Program-made: the position numbers and the translations under genes
Assembly: GCA_021792315.1 (NCBI GenBank)
Contig: JAJYUX010000016.1
Span: 9,199 to 23,868, forward strand
Direction of reading: 5' to 3'
Source of the DNA: an archaeon
Lineage (GTDB): Archaea > Thermoproteota > Nitrososphaeria > Nitrososphaerales > CADDZS01
Length of the DNA stretch: 14,670 bases
The notes under the pieces: model-generated
Seen by the model: only the letters and a program-made list of their open reading frames with translations
Told to the model about the DNA's origin: nothing
Database searches by the model: none
Part shown: positions 5,558 through 13,088 of the stretch, in pieces
Layout: every line of letters starts with the position of its first letter
How positions within the stretch are numbered: the stretch's first letter is position 1

Positions 5558-6469
5558 ATGAAAGAGGAGCATTCAAAGATCACGCTTGAAGAGTTTGCTA
5601 AAGAAGGCGTGATGGACGAGTACGGGGATTTTGCGATCTATCGAAAGCTCGCTGAAGCGCACAGGTCACAAAAACGTGAGCGGCCCCGAAGACTTGCTGA
5701 CATATTCGAGAAACTATCTCAAACTGAATTCAGCCATTATGAATTCTGGCGTAAATACTCGAAGAAGGAACCTCGTGTCAGCAAGTTCAAGATGTATGGC
5801 ATACTCTTTTTGGAGGCTGTTTTCGGAGCTACATTTGCTATCAAATTCCTTGAACGCCATGAAAAAAGAACTGTCAAACAGTATAGCGCCATCGAGAAGT
5901 ACATTCCAGAGAACGATAGGGCGCGGTTTGACGAGATTGTGAAGGACGAAAGAGAACAAGAAGAGAAGCTTGCCTCCCAGGTGCAGAGCAGTGCGATAAA
6001 ATACATGTCATTTGTCGTTCTTGGTTTAGCTGACGCCATAGTGGAAGTTTCCGGAATTCACGCGGGTTCACTCGGCGTGTACAGTTCAACTGAATTGACG
6101 GGTTTGGCCGGAATAATAGCGGGGGCCGCTGCTTCAATGGCGATGGCCTCAGCTGCATACGCACAAGCAAAGCAGGGCTTTCAAGGATCGGCGGCGATGT
6201 CCGCCGTTATTACGGGAGTGTCGTATTTCGTGAATGCAGTATTCCTAGCTACCCCATACTTCCTGCTGAGAACAGCAGTAGAAGCAATGTTCCTCTCGCT
6301 TCTGATAGCTACAATAGTTCTCGCATGCACTAGCTACTACAATTCGATTATTTCGGGAGCTCATTTTCTCAGAGATTTTTCGGAGTTGGCTGGGATAATG
6401 TTTGGGGCAACCGTTGCTCTGTATCTGTTTGGAGAAGCAATGCGAGCTTATTTCGGAATTACCATATGA
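5558..6469 (+). CDS. Ferritin-like domain fused to VIT1/CCC1-type iron transporter
   Basis: A 303-residue membrane protein. Residues about 10-135 form a ferritin/rubrerythrin-like helical domain: DEYGDFAIYRKLAE near 20-33, LSQTEFSHYEFWRKY with Glu57 and His60 as likely iron ligands, and an Asp/Glu-rich DEREQEEK near 130-137. Residues about 147-300 are a VIT-type membrane domain with about five helices. Its first helix carries the archaeal signature LGLADAIVEVSGIHAGSLG (VIT1 homologues have a comparable GL-D-G segment). The cytosolic metal-binding loop of plant VIT1 is absent, the ferritin-like part presumably replacing it, as in bacterial MbfA iron exporters. Likely role: sensing or binding Fe/Mn and exporting it across the cell membrane. 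It stands alone and converges on the GMC gene 96 bases away. Metal and direction of transport are inferred from the family. Confidence 0.85.
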   Translation: MKEEHSKITLEEFAKEGVMDEYGDFAIYRKLAEAHRSQKRERPRRLADIFEKLSQTEFSHYEFWRKYSKKEPRVSKFKMYGILFLEAVFGATFAIKFLERHEKRTVKQYSAIEKYIPENDRARFDEIVKDEREQEEKLASQVQSSAIKYMSFVVLGLADAIVEVSGIHAGSLGVYSSTELTGLAGIIAGAAASMAMASAAYAQAKQGFQGSAAMSAVITGVSYFVNAVFLATPYFLLRTAVEAMFLSLLIATIVLACTSYYNSIISGAHFLRDFSELAGIMFGATVALYLFGEAMRAYFGITI

Positions 6470-6565
6470 ACGAACTCTTCTTGCTTTGCAACAGATACTG
6501 GCTTCTCTAACTGCAGGGATAAAGATGCTCGATGGCTTATGCACTTCTAGCCAAGATAATGTGAC

Positions 6566-8623
6566 CTAATTCATAGTGCTATTGTTCTGAGCGAGTCTTC
6601 TTGCGACAAAGGTGGATGTACGTTTAGCCATTGACATTATGGTGATCATTGGATTTACTCCCAACGAAGTCGGAAATATCGAACCGTCAGCGATGAATAG
6701 GTTCCGCACTCCGTAGAGTTCACCCTCGGGATTCGTAGCACCCAAGGAATCTTCTGAATTCATTCTGCAAGAACCCATGAGATGTGCGCTGAACAACATG
6801 ATGCTATTCGGGCGGATGCCCTTCTTCGCTATTCTGGAAGCAAACATATCCAACTCGACATTGTTCAATACATCTCCATCCTCCGACATTACTTCAATAC
6901 CTTCAGAATGAAGCGACGAGAGGCCGATTGCTCCTGCCGCCACAAGTATTCGCGCTGCTTCTTGCATTCCCGCGATCATGTTCTTCTTGTCCCTCTGTTC
7001 CAGCCTATAGGAAACGCTCGCTTCGCCTCGCCGGTCAATCCTGACGCTGCCACTCCCCCACTCCTTCAACAGGACGATGGTCGCCGATGAGTGATTGAAC
7101 CACTTCGACATGTAGTCCTTGTGGCTCCGACCGTCTTTCCATGGCGAACTCATTGAAAAGAGACCAGGATGCGAGGGTGCCGCCTCGATCCAGAATCCAT
7201 GGTGAGGTCCATCAGAGTGAATGAACTTTGTGACTACTGCGGTTTGGGGCGGTCCATCCCAAGCTCTGATTTCCTGCCTAAAATGACCCGAGATTGCCGT
7301 TGTAGGGTGGAGGCGCAGGTTCGTGCCGATATGCTTCCCTTTAATTCCGGATCTCAGAAGCAGTGTAGGGGTTTTTATCGAGCCACAAGCGAGAACAACA
7401 GCTTTCGAACGGATTCCTATACGAAATCTTTTCCCGTCGATCTTGCTAGAGTGTTCTCCTTCTACCCCTCTTGCAACTCCCTCTCGAATAATCACGTTAG
7501 CTATCTTTGTATTGAATAAGAATCTAGCTCCATTATGAAATGCCAATGGCAGGTAGTTCAGAATGGTTGACTGTTTGCAAGAGTAGACACATCCGTACGA
7601 GCAGAAAGCACATCGCGAATTGCAACCTGTCGCATTCCTCCATATTCTTTCGTAATCCACTCCTTCTTTGTAGCCTAGCGCCGAACACCCATTCCACAGG
7701 ATCTCGTTGTTTCCATTCATTTGGCTCTCAGACTGGTTCACCCCTAGAGTATTCCAAATCTGATCAACATATCTCTTGAATTCAGATCCCCCAAGTCCTG
7801 GTATACCATTGTTCTGCTCCCAATCCTGCAAGACCTCTTGCGGGGGTCTGATACAAGTCATCCAGTTTACCGTGGTGCCTCCACCTGCTCCTCGCCCAGA
7901 TAGTAGGACAAAAGAAAGATCACGAGTCGCGGCAGTCCCATACTCATCAAACAGCTTGTTCATCATGGTAAGCTCATTCTGATCAAATGTCTCGGATGTT
8001 TCATACCCTCCAGTTTCTACCACAATGACATCAAATCCAGCCTTACTCAGCTCATGCGCAGCGACGCTCCCACCAGCGCCCGAGCCTACAACACACACAT
8101 CACACTCGAATTCAGATTCGCGATCGACTTGCAGAGGAGTTATCACCAAATTCTCGGGATGTCTCAGTCCCCTCTTTTCCACGGGCCCTGGATAGCCGAT
8201 GATATCCCAATTCGGATTCTTGATCCAGTTGCTCGTGACAGTATAGTACAGAAAACAGACAAGTCTCTTAAGAGCCTGAAACGCTTGTCTTTTCTGCCCC
8301 AGCCTACTGTCTCTCCAACTCTCAAGATACTTGGTGCGTTGCTCTAAATCTCGCAGGTTTGTGAACCTGACGGGTCTTCCAGTCAGTAAGAAGTTGTATC
8401 TCCTGCTATCTAGGATGTCCAGTAGCCTGTGAAATTGTAGCCGGAGAGACTCTTCCAGCTTTGTCTCTATAATATCAGCAAGCTCTCTGTCAACTTGCAG
8501 ATCTGTTGCAGATCTTTCCAAGAAGTCCCTAAAATGAACATCAGCGTCTTTCGTTTCGATACTTGGTATTATCGTGTCGGAAACAAGTCTGAGGACACTG
8601 AACTGGCTATCTGTTAGAGCCAT
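6566..8623 (-). CDS. GMC-family FAD oxidoreductase, long-chain alcohol oxidase type
   Basis: A 685-residue flavoenzyme. Residues about 1-130 form a helical N-terminal region seen in long-chain fatty alcohol oxidases. The FAD dinucleotide motif GSGAGG is at 180-185, with the ribose-binding Glu203. The second GMC FAD signature GRGAGGGTTVNW is near 243-254. Catalytic His614 lies in SAHLMGSCRM and the partner Asn657 in GVNPMITIMSMA, both intact. Between them is a Cys cluster (Cys334, 338, 341, 345, 349, then KQS), the position of the Cys/Gly-rich loop typical of this branch. Expected chemistry is oxidation of a long-chain or cyclic primary alcohol to the aldehyde with reduction of FAD; the electron acceptor is unknown. 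It is last in the minus-strand cluster with DUF6295 and the dienelactone-hydrolase-like gene, and may also have its own promoter. Confidence 0.9.
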   Translation of the reverse strand: MALTDSQFSVLRLVSDTIIPSIETKDADVHFRDFLERSATDLQVDRELADIIETKLEESLRLQFHRLLDILDSRRYNFLLTGRPVRFTNLRDLEQRTKYLESWRDSRLGQKRQAFQALKRLVCFLYYTVTSNWIKNPNWDIIGYPGPVEKRGLRHPENLVITPLQVDRESEFECDVCVVGSGAGGSVAAHELSKAGFDVIVVETGGYETSETFDQNELTMMNKLFDEYGTAATRDLSFVLLSGRGAGGGTTVNWMTCIRPPQEVLQDWEQNNGIPGLGGSEFKRYVDQIWNTLGVNQSESQMNGNNEILWNGCSALGYKEGVDYERIWRNATGCNSRCAFCSYGCVYSCKQSTILNYLPLAFHNGARFLFNTKIANVIIREGVARGVEGEHSSKIDGKRFRIGIRSKAVVLACGSIKTPTLLLRSGIKGKHIGTNLRLHPTTAISGHFRQEIRAWDGPPQTAVVTKFIHSDGPHHGFWIEAAPSHPGLFSMSSPWKDGRSHKDYMSKWFNHSSATIVLLKEWGSGSVRIDRRGEASVSYRLEQRDKKNMIAGMQEAARILVAAGAIGLSSLHSEGIEVMSEDGDVLNNVELDMFASRIAKKGIRPNSIMLFSAHLMGSCRMNSEDSLGATNPEGELYGVRNLFIADGSIFPTSLGVNPMITIMSMAKRTSTFVARRLAQNNSTMN

Positions 8624-8644
8624 ACTCTAAATGGAAAAAAACGC

Positions 8645-8655
8645 GCTAAAAGTAG
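8645..8655 (-). promoter_or_regulatory. TATA-like box of the GMC gene
   Basis: The minus strand reads CTACTTTTAGC, centred about 27 bases before the ATG at 8623, which would give a leaderless message. A second AT-rich box, CTAAAAATC, lies about 15 bases further upstream. Either implies that GMC can be transcribed separately from the genes above it. Confidence 0.35.
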
Positions 8656-8691
8656 TTCCGATTTTTAGGTAGAGGCATCCGTCGTTACACA

Positions 8692-8970
8692 TCAAGCAAG
8701 ATGAGTTAGTTTCTCTTCTTCTGAGGAGCCACGATTGAGCGCTTCGTCGATCGCCCTGATCAGCGCCCTCGCGGATTCTGGTGTAAGTTCGACTGCAACC
8801 CTCGAGCTTAATCCCTCAGCTTCATTGACAAAGTCAATGTTCAAAGCGTGCTCCAGGGGGGCGTGAAATGGGTGATCGTACGATACATTTACCTTCTCCA
8901 GCTTGAACCAACCCTGAGGGCCTTTTCCACTTCCAGATACAGAGGCAGTTTCAACTATTCCTGTGCACAT
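8692..8970 (-). CDS. DUF6295-like small conserved protein
   Basis: A 92-residue soluble protein. The N-terminus MCTGIVE, the GSGKGPQGWFKL segment (residues 13-24), the SYDHPFHAPLEHALNIDFVN block and the RVAVELTPESARALIRAID end match my memory of the DUF6295 family, found mainly in actinobacteria. No function is established. Conserved Asp, His and His in DHPFHAPLEH could bind metal or act in catalysis, but that is inference. It lies 53 bases after the dienelactone-hydrolase-like gene and 68 before the GMC gene on the same strand, so it probably serves the same pathway. A TATA-like box sits at leaderless distance. Confidence 0.75.
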   Translation of the reverse strand: MCTGIVETASVSGSGKGPQGWFKLEKVNVSYDHPFHAPLEHALNIDFVNEAEGLSSRVAVELTPESARALIRAIDEALNRGSSEEEKLTHLA

Positions 8971-8992
8971 GGTTCTATCAAGGTGTAGTGCC

Positions 8993-9002
8993 TGAATTAA
9001 AG
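8993..9002 (-). promoter_or_regulatory. TATA-like box of the DUF6295 gene
   Basis: The minus strand reads ACTTTAATTC, centred about 27 bases before the ATG at 8970, inside the 53-base gap after the upstream gene. It suggests an internal, leaderless promoter in addition to any readthrough. Confidence 0.35.
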
Positions 9003-9023
9003 TGTGTTGGATATGGGAACTTG

Positions 9024-9791
9024 TCAGGTAAGGTGTTTCTCAAGAAACGCGAAGATCTTCTTCCAGGCGTCAGCAGACTGTTCTTGTCTGTAAGATGGTT
9101 TGTCGTAATAGAAGAATCCATGGCCCGCGCCAGGATATCTGTAAAATTCGTATTGCTTACCGCACTTCTTTAGCTCTTCCTCTAGGATATTGACTTGTTG
9201 TGGACTGGGGCTCTTGTCTTCGTCACCAAACAACCCAATTATGGGACATGACAGGTTCTTGGTGTACTCAATCGGAGCGATGGGTTGCTTCGGCGTAAGT
9301 TCCTCTTTGGAAGCCACAACGCGTCCGCCCCAGCAGTCAATTATCGCGTGTAGACCATTAGTCTTGCATCCGGAAAGAAAGGCATGCCTTCCTCCAGAGC
9401 AGGTGCCGAATAATGCTAATTTGCTATCGCAGGCAACATTTGCTCTGAGAAAGTCTACGCATCCCTGAACATCCGCCACAACTTCATCGTCGCCCACTCC
9501 ACCGGATCCTCTAACTCTTGCGGCCACATCATCAGGTGAGCCATGGCCGTATCTGAGATATAGATTCGGACACACCGCTAGGTAGCCGTGGTGAGCGAAC
9601 CTTCGCGTGATCTCGCGATACCATTCGTCCCAACCAGGCATGTGATGTATAAGCACGATCCCAGGAAAAGGTCCCGGACCTAGAGGTCTGGCTAAGTATG
9701 CGTTGATCGAGTCGCCTTTGCGGCTATGAACAGCTACCGTCTCGGCAAGCATGCCTTCGTACATATTTGTCTCATATCGGTACGTGTGCAT
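9024..9791 (-). CDS. Dienelactone hydrolase family protein
   Basis: A 255-residue alpha/beta hydrolase with the dienelactone hydrolase pattern: core strand PGIVLIHHMPGWDEW (residues 43-57), nucleophile elbow GTCSGG with Cys131 in place of Ser, acid Asp192 (in GDEDKSP, Asp190 possible) and His224 in GAGHGF. The Cys nucleophile is the hallmark of carboxymethylenebutenolidase-type enzymes, which open lactone rings in aromatic catabolism. Many members act on other esters, so the substrate is not fixed. ATG 9791 is preferred because a TATA box lies 28 bases upstream; an internal Met10 (MYEGMLAET) is where many homologues begin and remains possible. First gene of the minus-strand cluster and divergent from the PPOX gene. 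Confidence 0.88.
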   Translation of the reverse strand: MHTYRYETNMYEGMLAETVAVHSRKGDSINAYLARPLGPGPFPGIVLIHHMPGWDEWYREITRRFAHHGYLAVCPNLYLRYGHGSPDDVAARVRGSGGVGDDEVVADVQGCVDFLRANVACDSKLALFGTCSGGRHAFLSGCKTNGLHAIIDCWGGRVVASKEELTPKQPIAPIEYTKNLSCPIIGLFGDEDKSPSPQQVNILEEELKKCGKQYEFYRYPGAGHGFFYYDKPSYRQEQSADAWKKIFAFLEKHLT

Positions 9792-9814
9792 GGTTTGCCT
9801 ATAGATGGGAGCAT

Positions 9815-9825
9815 TTGATAAAGTC
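9815..9825 (-). promoter_or_regulatory. TATA-like box of the dienelactone-hydrolase cluster
   Basis: The minus strand reads GACTTTATCAA, centred about 28 bases before the ATG at 9791, predicting a nearly leaderless start. It occupies the left half of the 126-base divergent promoter region. Confidence 0.4.
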
Positions 9826-9871
9826 TCGGTCGACGTAAGCTATTAGACTCGTTCTATCTTTCAAGTATGCA

Positions 9872-9881
9872 TTCAATTGAA
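9872..9881. promoter_or_regulatory. Perfect 10-bp palindrome TTCAATTGAA, possible operator
   Basis: It lies between the two divergent TATA boxes, eight bases upstream of the PPOX box, where a repressor or activator could affect both transcripts. A 10-bp AT-rich palindrome can occur by chance, so this is only suggestive. Confidence 0.2.
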
Positions 9882-9888
9882 CCTAGTC

Positions 9889-9899
9889 ACTAAATACTC
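9889..9899 (+). promoter_or_regulatory. TATA-like box of the PPOX gene
   Basis: ACTAAATACTC is centred about 24 bases before the ATG at 9918, giving a leaderless transcript. Confidence 0.4.
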
Positions 9900-9917
9900 G
9901 ACGATCAGCTTCTTAAT

Positions 9918-10334
9918 ATGATCAATCAGTTCTCAAAAGCGGAAATGGAATATCTGAGATCGCAACGACTCGCACGGATAGCTACAGTAAGTAGCAATGG
10001 TCAGCCTGATGTTGTACCTGTTGGGCTAGGGTTTGATGGCAAGTACTTCTGGGTAGGCAGCTATGACCAGGAAATCCTCTTCAGAGGAATGAAATACAAG
10101 AATGTGAAGAACGGGAACAAGCTCGTTTCGCTTGTCGTTGATGACCTAGAATCTGTGAATCCGTGGAAGCCCAGGAACGTGAAAATCTATGGTGAGGCCG
10201 AAATTCTTGATCACGAAGGGAGGTTTGGTAAAGGCAAGTACTTGCGGATAACGCCCAAAATATCTTGGAGTTCTGGGTTGGCTGGACTAGAAACTGGAAA
10301 AGACGGTTGGAGAAAGAAAACGTTTCACAAATAG
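9918..10334 (+). CDS. PPOX-class, probably F420-dependent oxidoreductase
   Basis: A 138-residue split-barrel flavin/deazaflavin-binding protein of the pyridoxamine phosphate oxidase superfamily. Seen: start EYLRSQRLARIATVSSNGQP (residues 10-29), DVVPVGLGFDGKYFWVG, KNVKNGNKLVSLVVDDLESV and NPWKPRNVKIYGEAEI, ending LRITPKISWSSGL. The order and the VDD...PW...GEAEI core match the family often annotated as PPOX-class F420-dependent enzymes in actinobacteria and archaea. Such proteins reduce or bind varied substrates with F420H2; many are uncharacterised. The C-terminal 20 residues after the TPK-SW segment are polar and basic. Divergent from the dienelactone-hydrolase cluster, and 159 bases before the PadR start. 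Confidence 0.82.
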   Translation: MINQFSKAEMEYLRSQRLARIATVSSNGQPDVVPVGLGFDGKYFWVGSYDQEILFRGMKYKNVKNGNKLVSLVVDDLESVNPWKPRNVKIYGEAEILDHEGRFGKGKYLRITPKISWSSGLAGLETGKDGWRKKTFHK

Positions 10335-10453
10335 TCGATTCAAGGCTTGCTCGCGTTGACGTGAGAGAACTGAAAGCAGGAAGTATGTCTTGTTAATGAG
10401 ACGATGTTTGATTATGATAATTATGTCGTATTAGATAATGTGCGTCTAAGAGA

Positions 10454-10469
10454 ATATCGCATCAGATAT
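10454..10469. promoter_or_regulatory. Inverted repeat ATATC-N6-GATAT, candidate PadR operator
   Basis: Perfect 5-bp arms with a 6-base spacer overlap the upstream edge of the TATA-like box of the PadR gene. PadR proteins bind short dyads near their own promoters, so autorepression is a reasonable inference. The sequence is AT-rich and the dyad short, so chance is possible. Confidence 0.35.
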
Positions 10470-10477
10470 AGTTATAT
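10464..10477 (+). promoter_or_regulatory. TATA region of the PadR-efflux operon
   Basis: AGATATAGTTATAT is centred about 25 bases before the ATG at 10494. That gives a leaderless start and argues that translation begins at 10494 rather than at the upstream in-frame ATG at 10404. Confidence 0.45.
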
Positions 10478-10493
10478 GTATTTGATCCGTAAT

Positions 10494-11105
10494 ATGCCGA
10501 TTGCGATGCGAGCACATAAGGATCTCGGGTTTGGCAGGTTCACAAAACCTCAGGGGGCGCCGAGAGGATTGTTGCTGCATTACATCCTATATCAAATTTA
10601 CAAGAGACCAACCCACGGATACGAAATTATTCAGGAAATTGAAGCGAGAACCGAAGGCGCTTGGCGTCCTGGCCCTGGTTCGATCTATCCTATGTTGAAA
10701 AAACTTGTGGCGGAAGGTCTTATCAAATCAGAATGTCCTTCAAAGACCCACGCTGAACACAGGATTTATCAGATCACTCCAAAGGGTAGAGCGCAAGTTC
10801 AGAAAATCAAGAACGTCTTCAGAGGAGCTGGGCAGCGGTGGAGTCTTATGTCGCGAATTTTCGTGGACATGTTGGAACCCGAAGACCTCACAAAGTACTT
10901 TGTAGAAGGTACAAAGAACAACTTCGACGTTGCAAGGGAGTGCCTTGACTCAAAGATGGCACTCATTTCAGAATCAGAGGCAGAGTATATCTTGAAAGAA
11001 TACTCTCTGAACCTTCAGCACCAACTCGATTGGAGCAACGGCATATTGGAGCAATTGAAACGAAAGCCCGTTGCCCGACCATTACCAAAAATTGCGAGTA
11101 AGTGA
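10494..11105 (+). CDS. PadR-family transcriptional regulator
   Basis: A 203-residue winged-helix repressor. Seen: GLLLHYILYQIYKRPTHGYE at the start of the wHTH, the diagnostic WRPGPGSIYPMLKKLVAEGL helix-wing segment, then EHRIYQITPKGRAQ. A helical C-terminal dimerisation region follows (EPEDLTKYFVEGTK onward). PadR proteins usually repress neighbouring efflux genes and release DNA on binding a toxic ligand. I start at ATG 10494, not the in-frame ATG 10404, because the extra 30 residues are encoded by AT-rich promoter sequence and are absent from the usual PadR start. ATG 10506 is also possible. The stop TGA overlaps a GTG at 11102, so the ABC ATPase gene is translationally coupled. Confidence 0.92.
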   Translation: MPIAMRAHKDLGFGRFTKPQGAPRGLLLHYILYQIYKRPTHGYEIIQEIEARTEGAWRPGPGSIYPMLKKLVAEGLIKSECPSKTHAEHRIYQITPKGRAQVQKIKNVFRGAGQRWSLMSRIFVDMLEPEDLTKYFVEGTKNNFDVARECLDSKMALISESEAEYILKEYSLNLQHQLDWSNGILEQLKRKPVARPLPKIASK

Positions 11106-12133
11106 ATATGTCCGTAACTACTGTAGTAAATGAACCGACTCAAATCGTAAAGGTGGAGAACCTGTCCAAGAATTTCGGGCAGCTGAAGGCCGTAGACGGT
11201 GTCTCATTCGAAATCAAGGAGGGTGAGATTTTCGGTTTCCTTGGTCCCAACGGAGCAGGGAAGAGCACAACGATCAATGTGTTAACGACTCTTCTTAGAG
11301 CCTCCGGTGGAAGCGCAGTGATCAACGGATTAGATGTACATAAACATCCAAACGAGGTACGACGGACTGTTGGTGTTGTACCGCAGGAATACACTGCAGA
11401 CGAAGATCTGACAGGATTCCAGAACATCATTCTTTGCGCTGATCTTTATGGCATTCCTAGGAGCAATTCAAGGCCGCATGCGATGGAGTTGCTTAGACTT
11501 GTGGAACTTGAAGATGCCGCGAACAGAAAGGTCAGCACGTATTCGGGTGGAATGCGCAGACGACTAGAACTAGCGTGCGGGTTGATCAATTATCCAAAGT
11601 TACTCTTTCTCGACGAGCCAACGCTAGGTTTGGATGTCCAAACACGCGCAAAAGTTTGGGAGTACATTCGAATGCTAAAACACGAGTACCACATGACGCT
11701 GTTTTTGACGACGCATTATCTCGAAGAGGCGGACTCCTTGTGCGATAGAATAGCCATAATCGATCATGGGCACATCATCAGAATCGGCACACCAGCTGAA
11801 TTGAAGGCTAGCATAGGTGGTGATGTGATCGTCGTCGGTGTGGTAGAATCTGAACCGGATATTTCAGCAGACATCAAAAAGATAAACTTGGTAAAGGATG
11901 TAAAAAAGACTGGAAATGAGTATAGAGCGAAATCAGAGGTTGGCGAGGAGGCTTCAATCCAGATCATCGACGTGATTAGGTCAAAAGGATTGCATGTGAC
12001 AAAGATTTCACTTTCGAAACCTACGCTAGATGAAGCTTACCTAGAATTCACGGGACGAAGTCTGCGCGAGGAACAAGTCAACAGCATGCAGATGATGAGT
12101 CAAAGGGTTACGATGATGAGGGCTAGAAGGTAG
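11102..12133 (+). CDS. DrrA-like ABC transporter ATPase
   Basis: A 343-residue ATPase of the daunorubicin-resistance type. Seen: Walker A GPNGAGKST (residues 48-56), Q-loop VPQEYT, ABC signature YSGGMRRR, Walker B LLFLDEPT, H-loop TTHYLEEAD. After these comes the C-terminal DrrA extension ending in LSKPTLDEAYLEFTGRSLREE, a known DrrA-family motif. It powers export by the permease encoded next. The start is either GTG 11102, which overlaps the PadR stop, or ATG 11108 two codons later; both fit. Downstream the permease starts 13 bases after the stop. Confidence 0.93.
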   Translation: MNMSVTTVVNEPTQIVKVENLSKNFGQLKAVDGVSFEIKEGEIFGFLGPNGAGKSTTINVLTTLLRASGGSAVINGLDVHKHPNEVRRTVGVVPQEYTADEDLTGFQNIILCADLYGIPRSNSRPHAMELLRLVELEDAANRKVSTYSGGMRRRLELACGLINYPKLLFLDEPTLGLDVQTRAKVWEYIRMLKHEYHMTLFLTTHYLEEADSLCDRIAIIDHGHIIRIGTPAELKASIGGDVIVVGVVESEPDISADIKKINLVKDVKKTGNEYRAKSEVGEEASIQIIDVIRSKGLHVTKISLSKPTLDEAYLEFTGRSLREEQVNSMQMMSQRVTMMRARR

Positions 12134-12138
12134 AGGTG
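12133..12138 (+). promoter_or_regulatory. Shine-Dalgarno GAGGTG deciding the permease start
   Basis: GAGGTG ends eight bases before TTG 12147 and overlaps the stop of the ATPase gene. It supports the unusual TTG as start of the permease; no ATG or GTG lies in frame nearby. Confidence 0.5.
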
Positions 12139-12146
12139 CACTAAGA

Positions 12147-13079
12147 TTGGTCGAAGAGATTCCGGCACGAGCGGCTACTGTCTCGCAAGAGACGGCACTA
12201 ATCGAAAAGGAGAGGGAAGAAGAAAGAACGTTTCGCTCGGCTCCACATGTGAATAAGAGCCCTCTACATGGACTTTGGGCTCTGACGAACCGCGATCTGA
12301 TAAAATGGTACAAAAGCCCGATTCAGCTAATCATCTCGCTCATCCAGCCTGCTGTCTGGTTGGGCCTATTCGGCAAGGCGCTCAACTTTGGCTCCTTCAT
12401 CTCAAATCAACCAGGCATCACCCCGGCACAGGAAACCCTTGCCTACGAGCATTTCTTTGGCGTATCGAGCTATTTTTCATTTCTGTCGGCAGGAATGCTC
12501 GCTTTCATAATCTTGTTCACTGCAGCATTTGCTGGAATGTCTGTTGTGTGGGACAGACGCTTTGGCTTCATGAACAAAGCTCTCAGTACACCGGTTGGAC
12601 GCGGAGCAATAGTAGTCGGAAAGATCCTCCAGAGTGTGATAAGATCTCTTATCCAGGCTGGCCTTGTTCTGGCGATAGCAATCGCGCTCGGAATGGACAC
12701 CTCGCACATGAATGTGCTGACCATAGCCGGCACTTTTACAATACTCTTCTTGATGTCCTTCGGTCTGTCTTCTCTATTTGTTATGCTCGCACTTCGTTCA
12801 AGCGATTGGCAGACTCAGATGGCGGTCATAAACCTGCTCAATCTTCCTCTATTATTCGCAAGTAATGCAATGCTTCCCACAACCATCATGCCGAGCTGGC
12901 TACAATCCGTCGTGAAACTCAACCCAGTGAGTTATGCAAACGACGCTACAAGACAACTTCTGCTGGGATCTTCGATACACCTAGCTCCTCTCTGGGTAGA
13001 CTTCGGTGTCCTGATTGCATTTGCGGGACTTCTCGCGGCCCTTGGCATCGTGCTTTCATGGCGGCTACTTTCAAAGTAG
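12147..13079 (+). CDS. ABC-2 type (DrrB-like) export permease
   Basis: A 310-residue integral membrane protein starting at TTG after GAGGTG. The first 45 residues are a charged cytosolic tail rich in Glu and Arg. Then LWALTNRDLIKWYKSP marks the entry of the ABC-2 membrane domain, with about six helices. The first runs near PIQLIISLIQPAVWLGLFGKAL. The family-conserved segment FAGMSVVWDRRFGFMNKALSTPV and the late KLNPVSYANDATRQLL are both present. It pairs with the upstream ATPase as a hydrophobic-compound or drug exporter. Nine bases separate its stop from the MFS start. Confidence 0.92.
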   Translation: MVEEIPARAATVSQETALIEKEREEERTFRSAPHVNKSPLHGLWALTNRDLIKWYKSPIQLIISLIQPAVWLGLFGKALNFGSFISNQPGITPAQETLAYEHFFGVSSYFSFLSAGMLAFIILFTAAFAGMSVVWDRRFGFMNKALSTPVGRGAIVVGKILQSVIRSLIQAGLVLAIAIALGMDTSHMNVLTIAGTFTILFLMSFGLSSLFVMLALRSSDWQTQMAVINLLNLPLLFASNAMLPTTIMPSWLQSVVKLNPVSYANDATRQLLLGSSIHLAPLWVDFGVLIAFAGLLAALGIVLSWRLLSK

Positions 13080-13088
13080 GTAATCTCA

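Noticed and set aside
10404..10493. In-frame N-terminal extension of the PadR gene
   Set aside because: The DNA is AT-rich promoter-like sequence containing the TATA box and a dyad; the extra 30 residues do not match PadR proteins.
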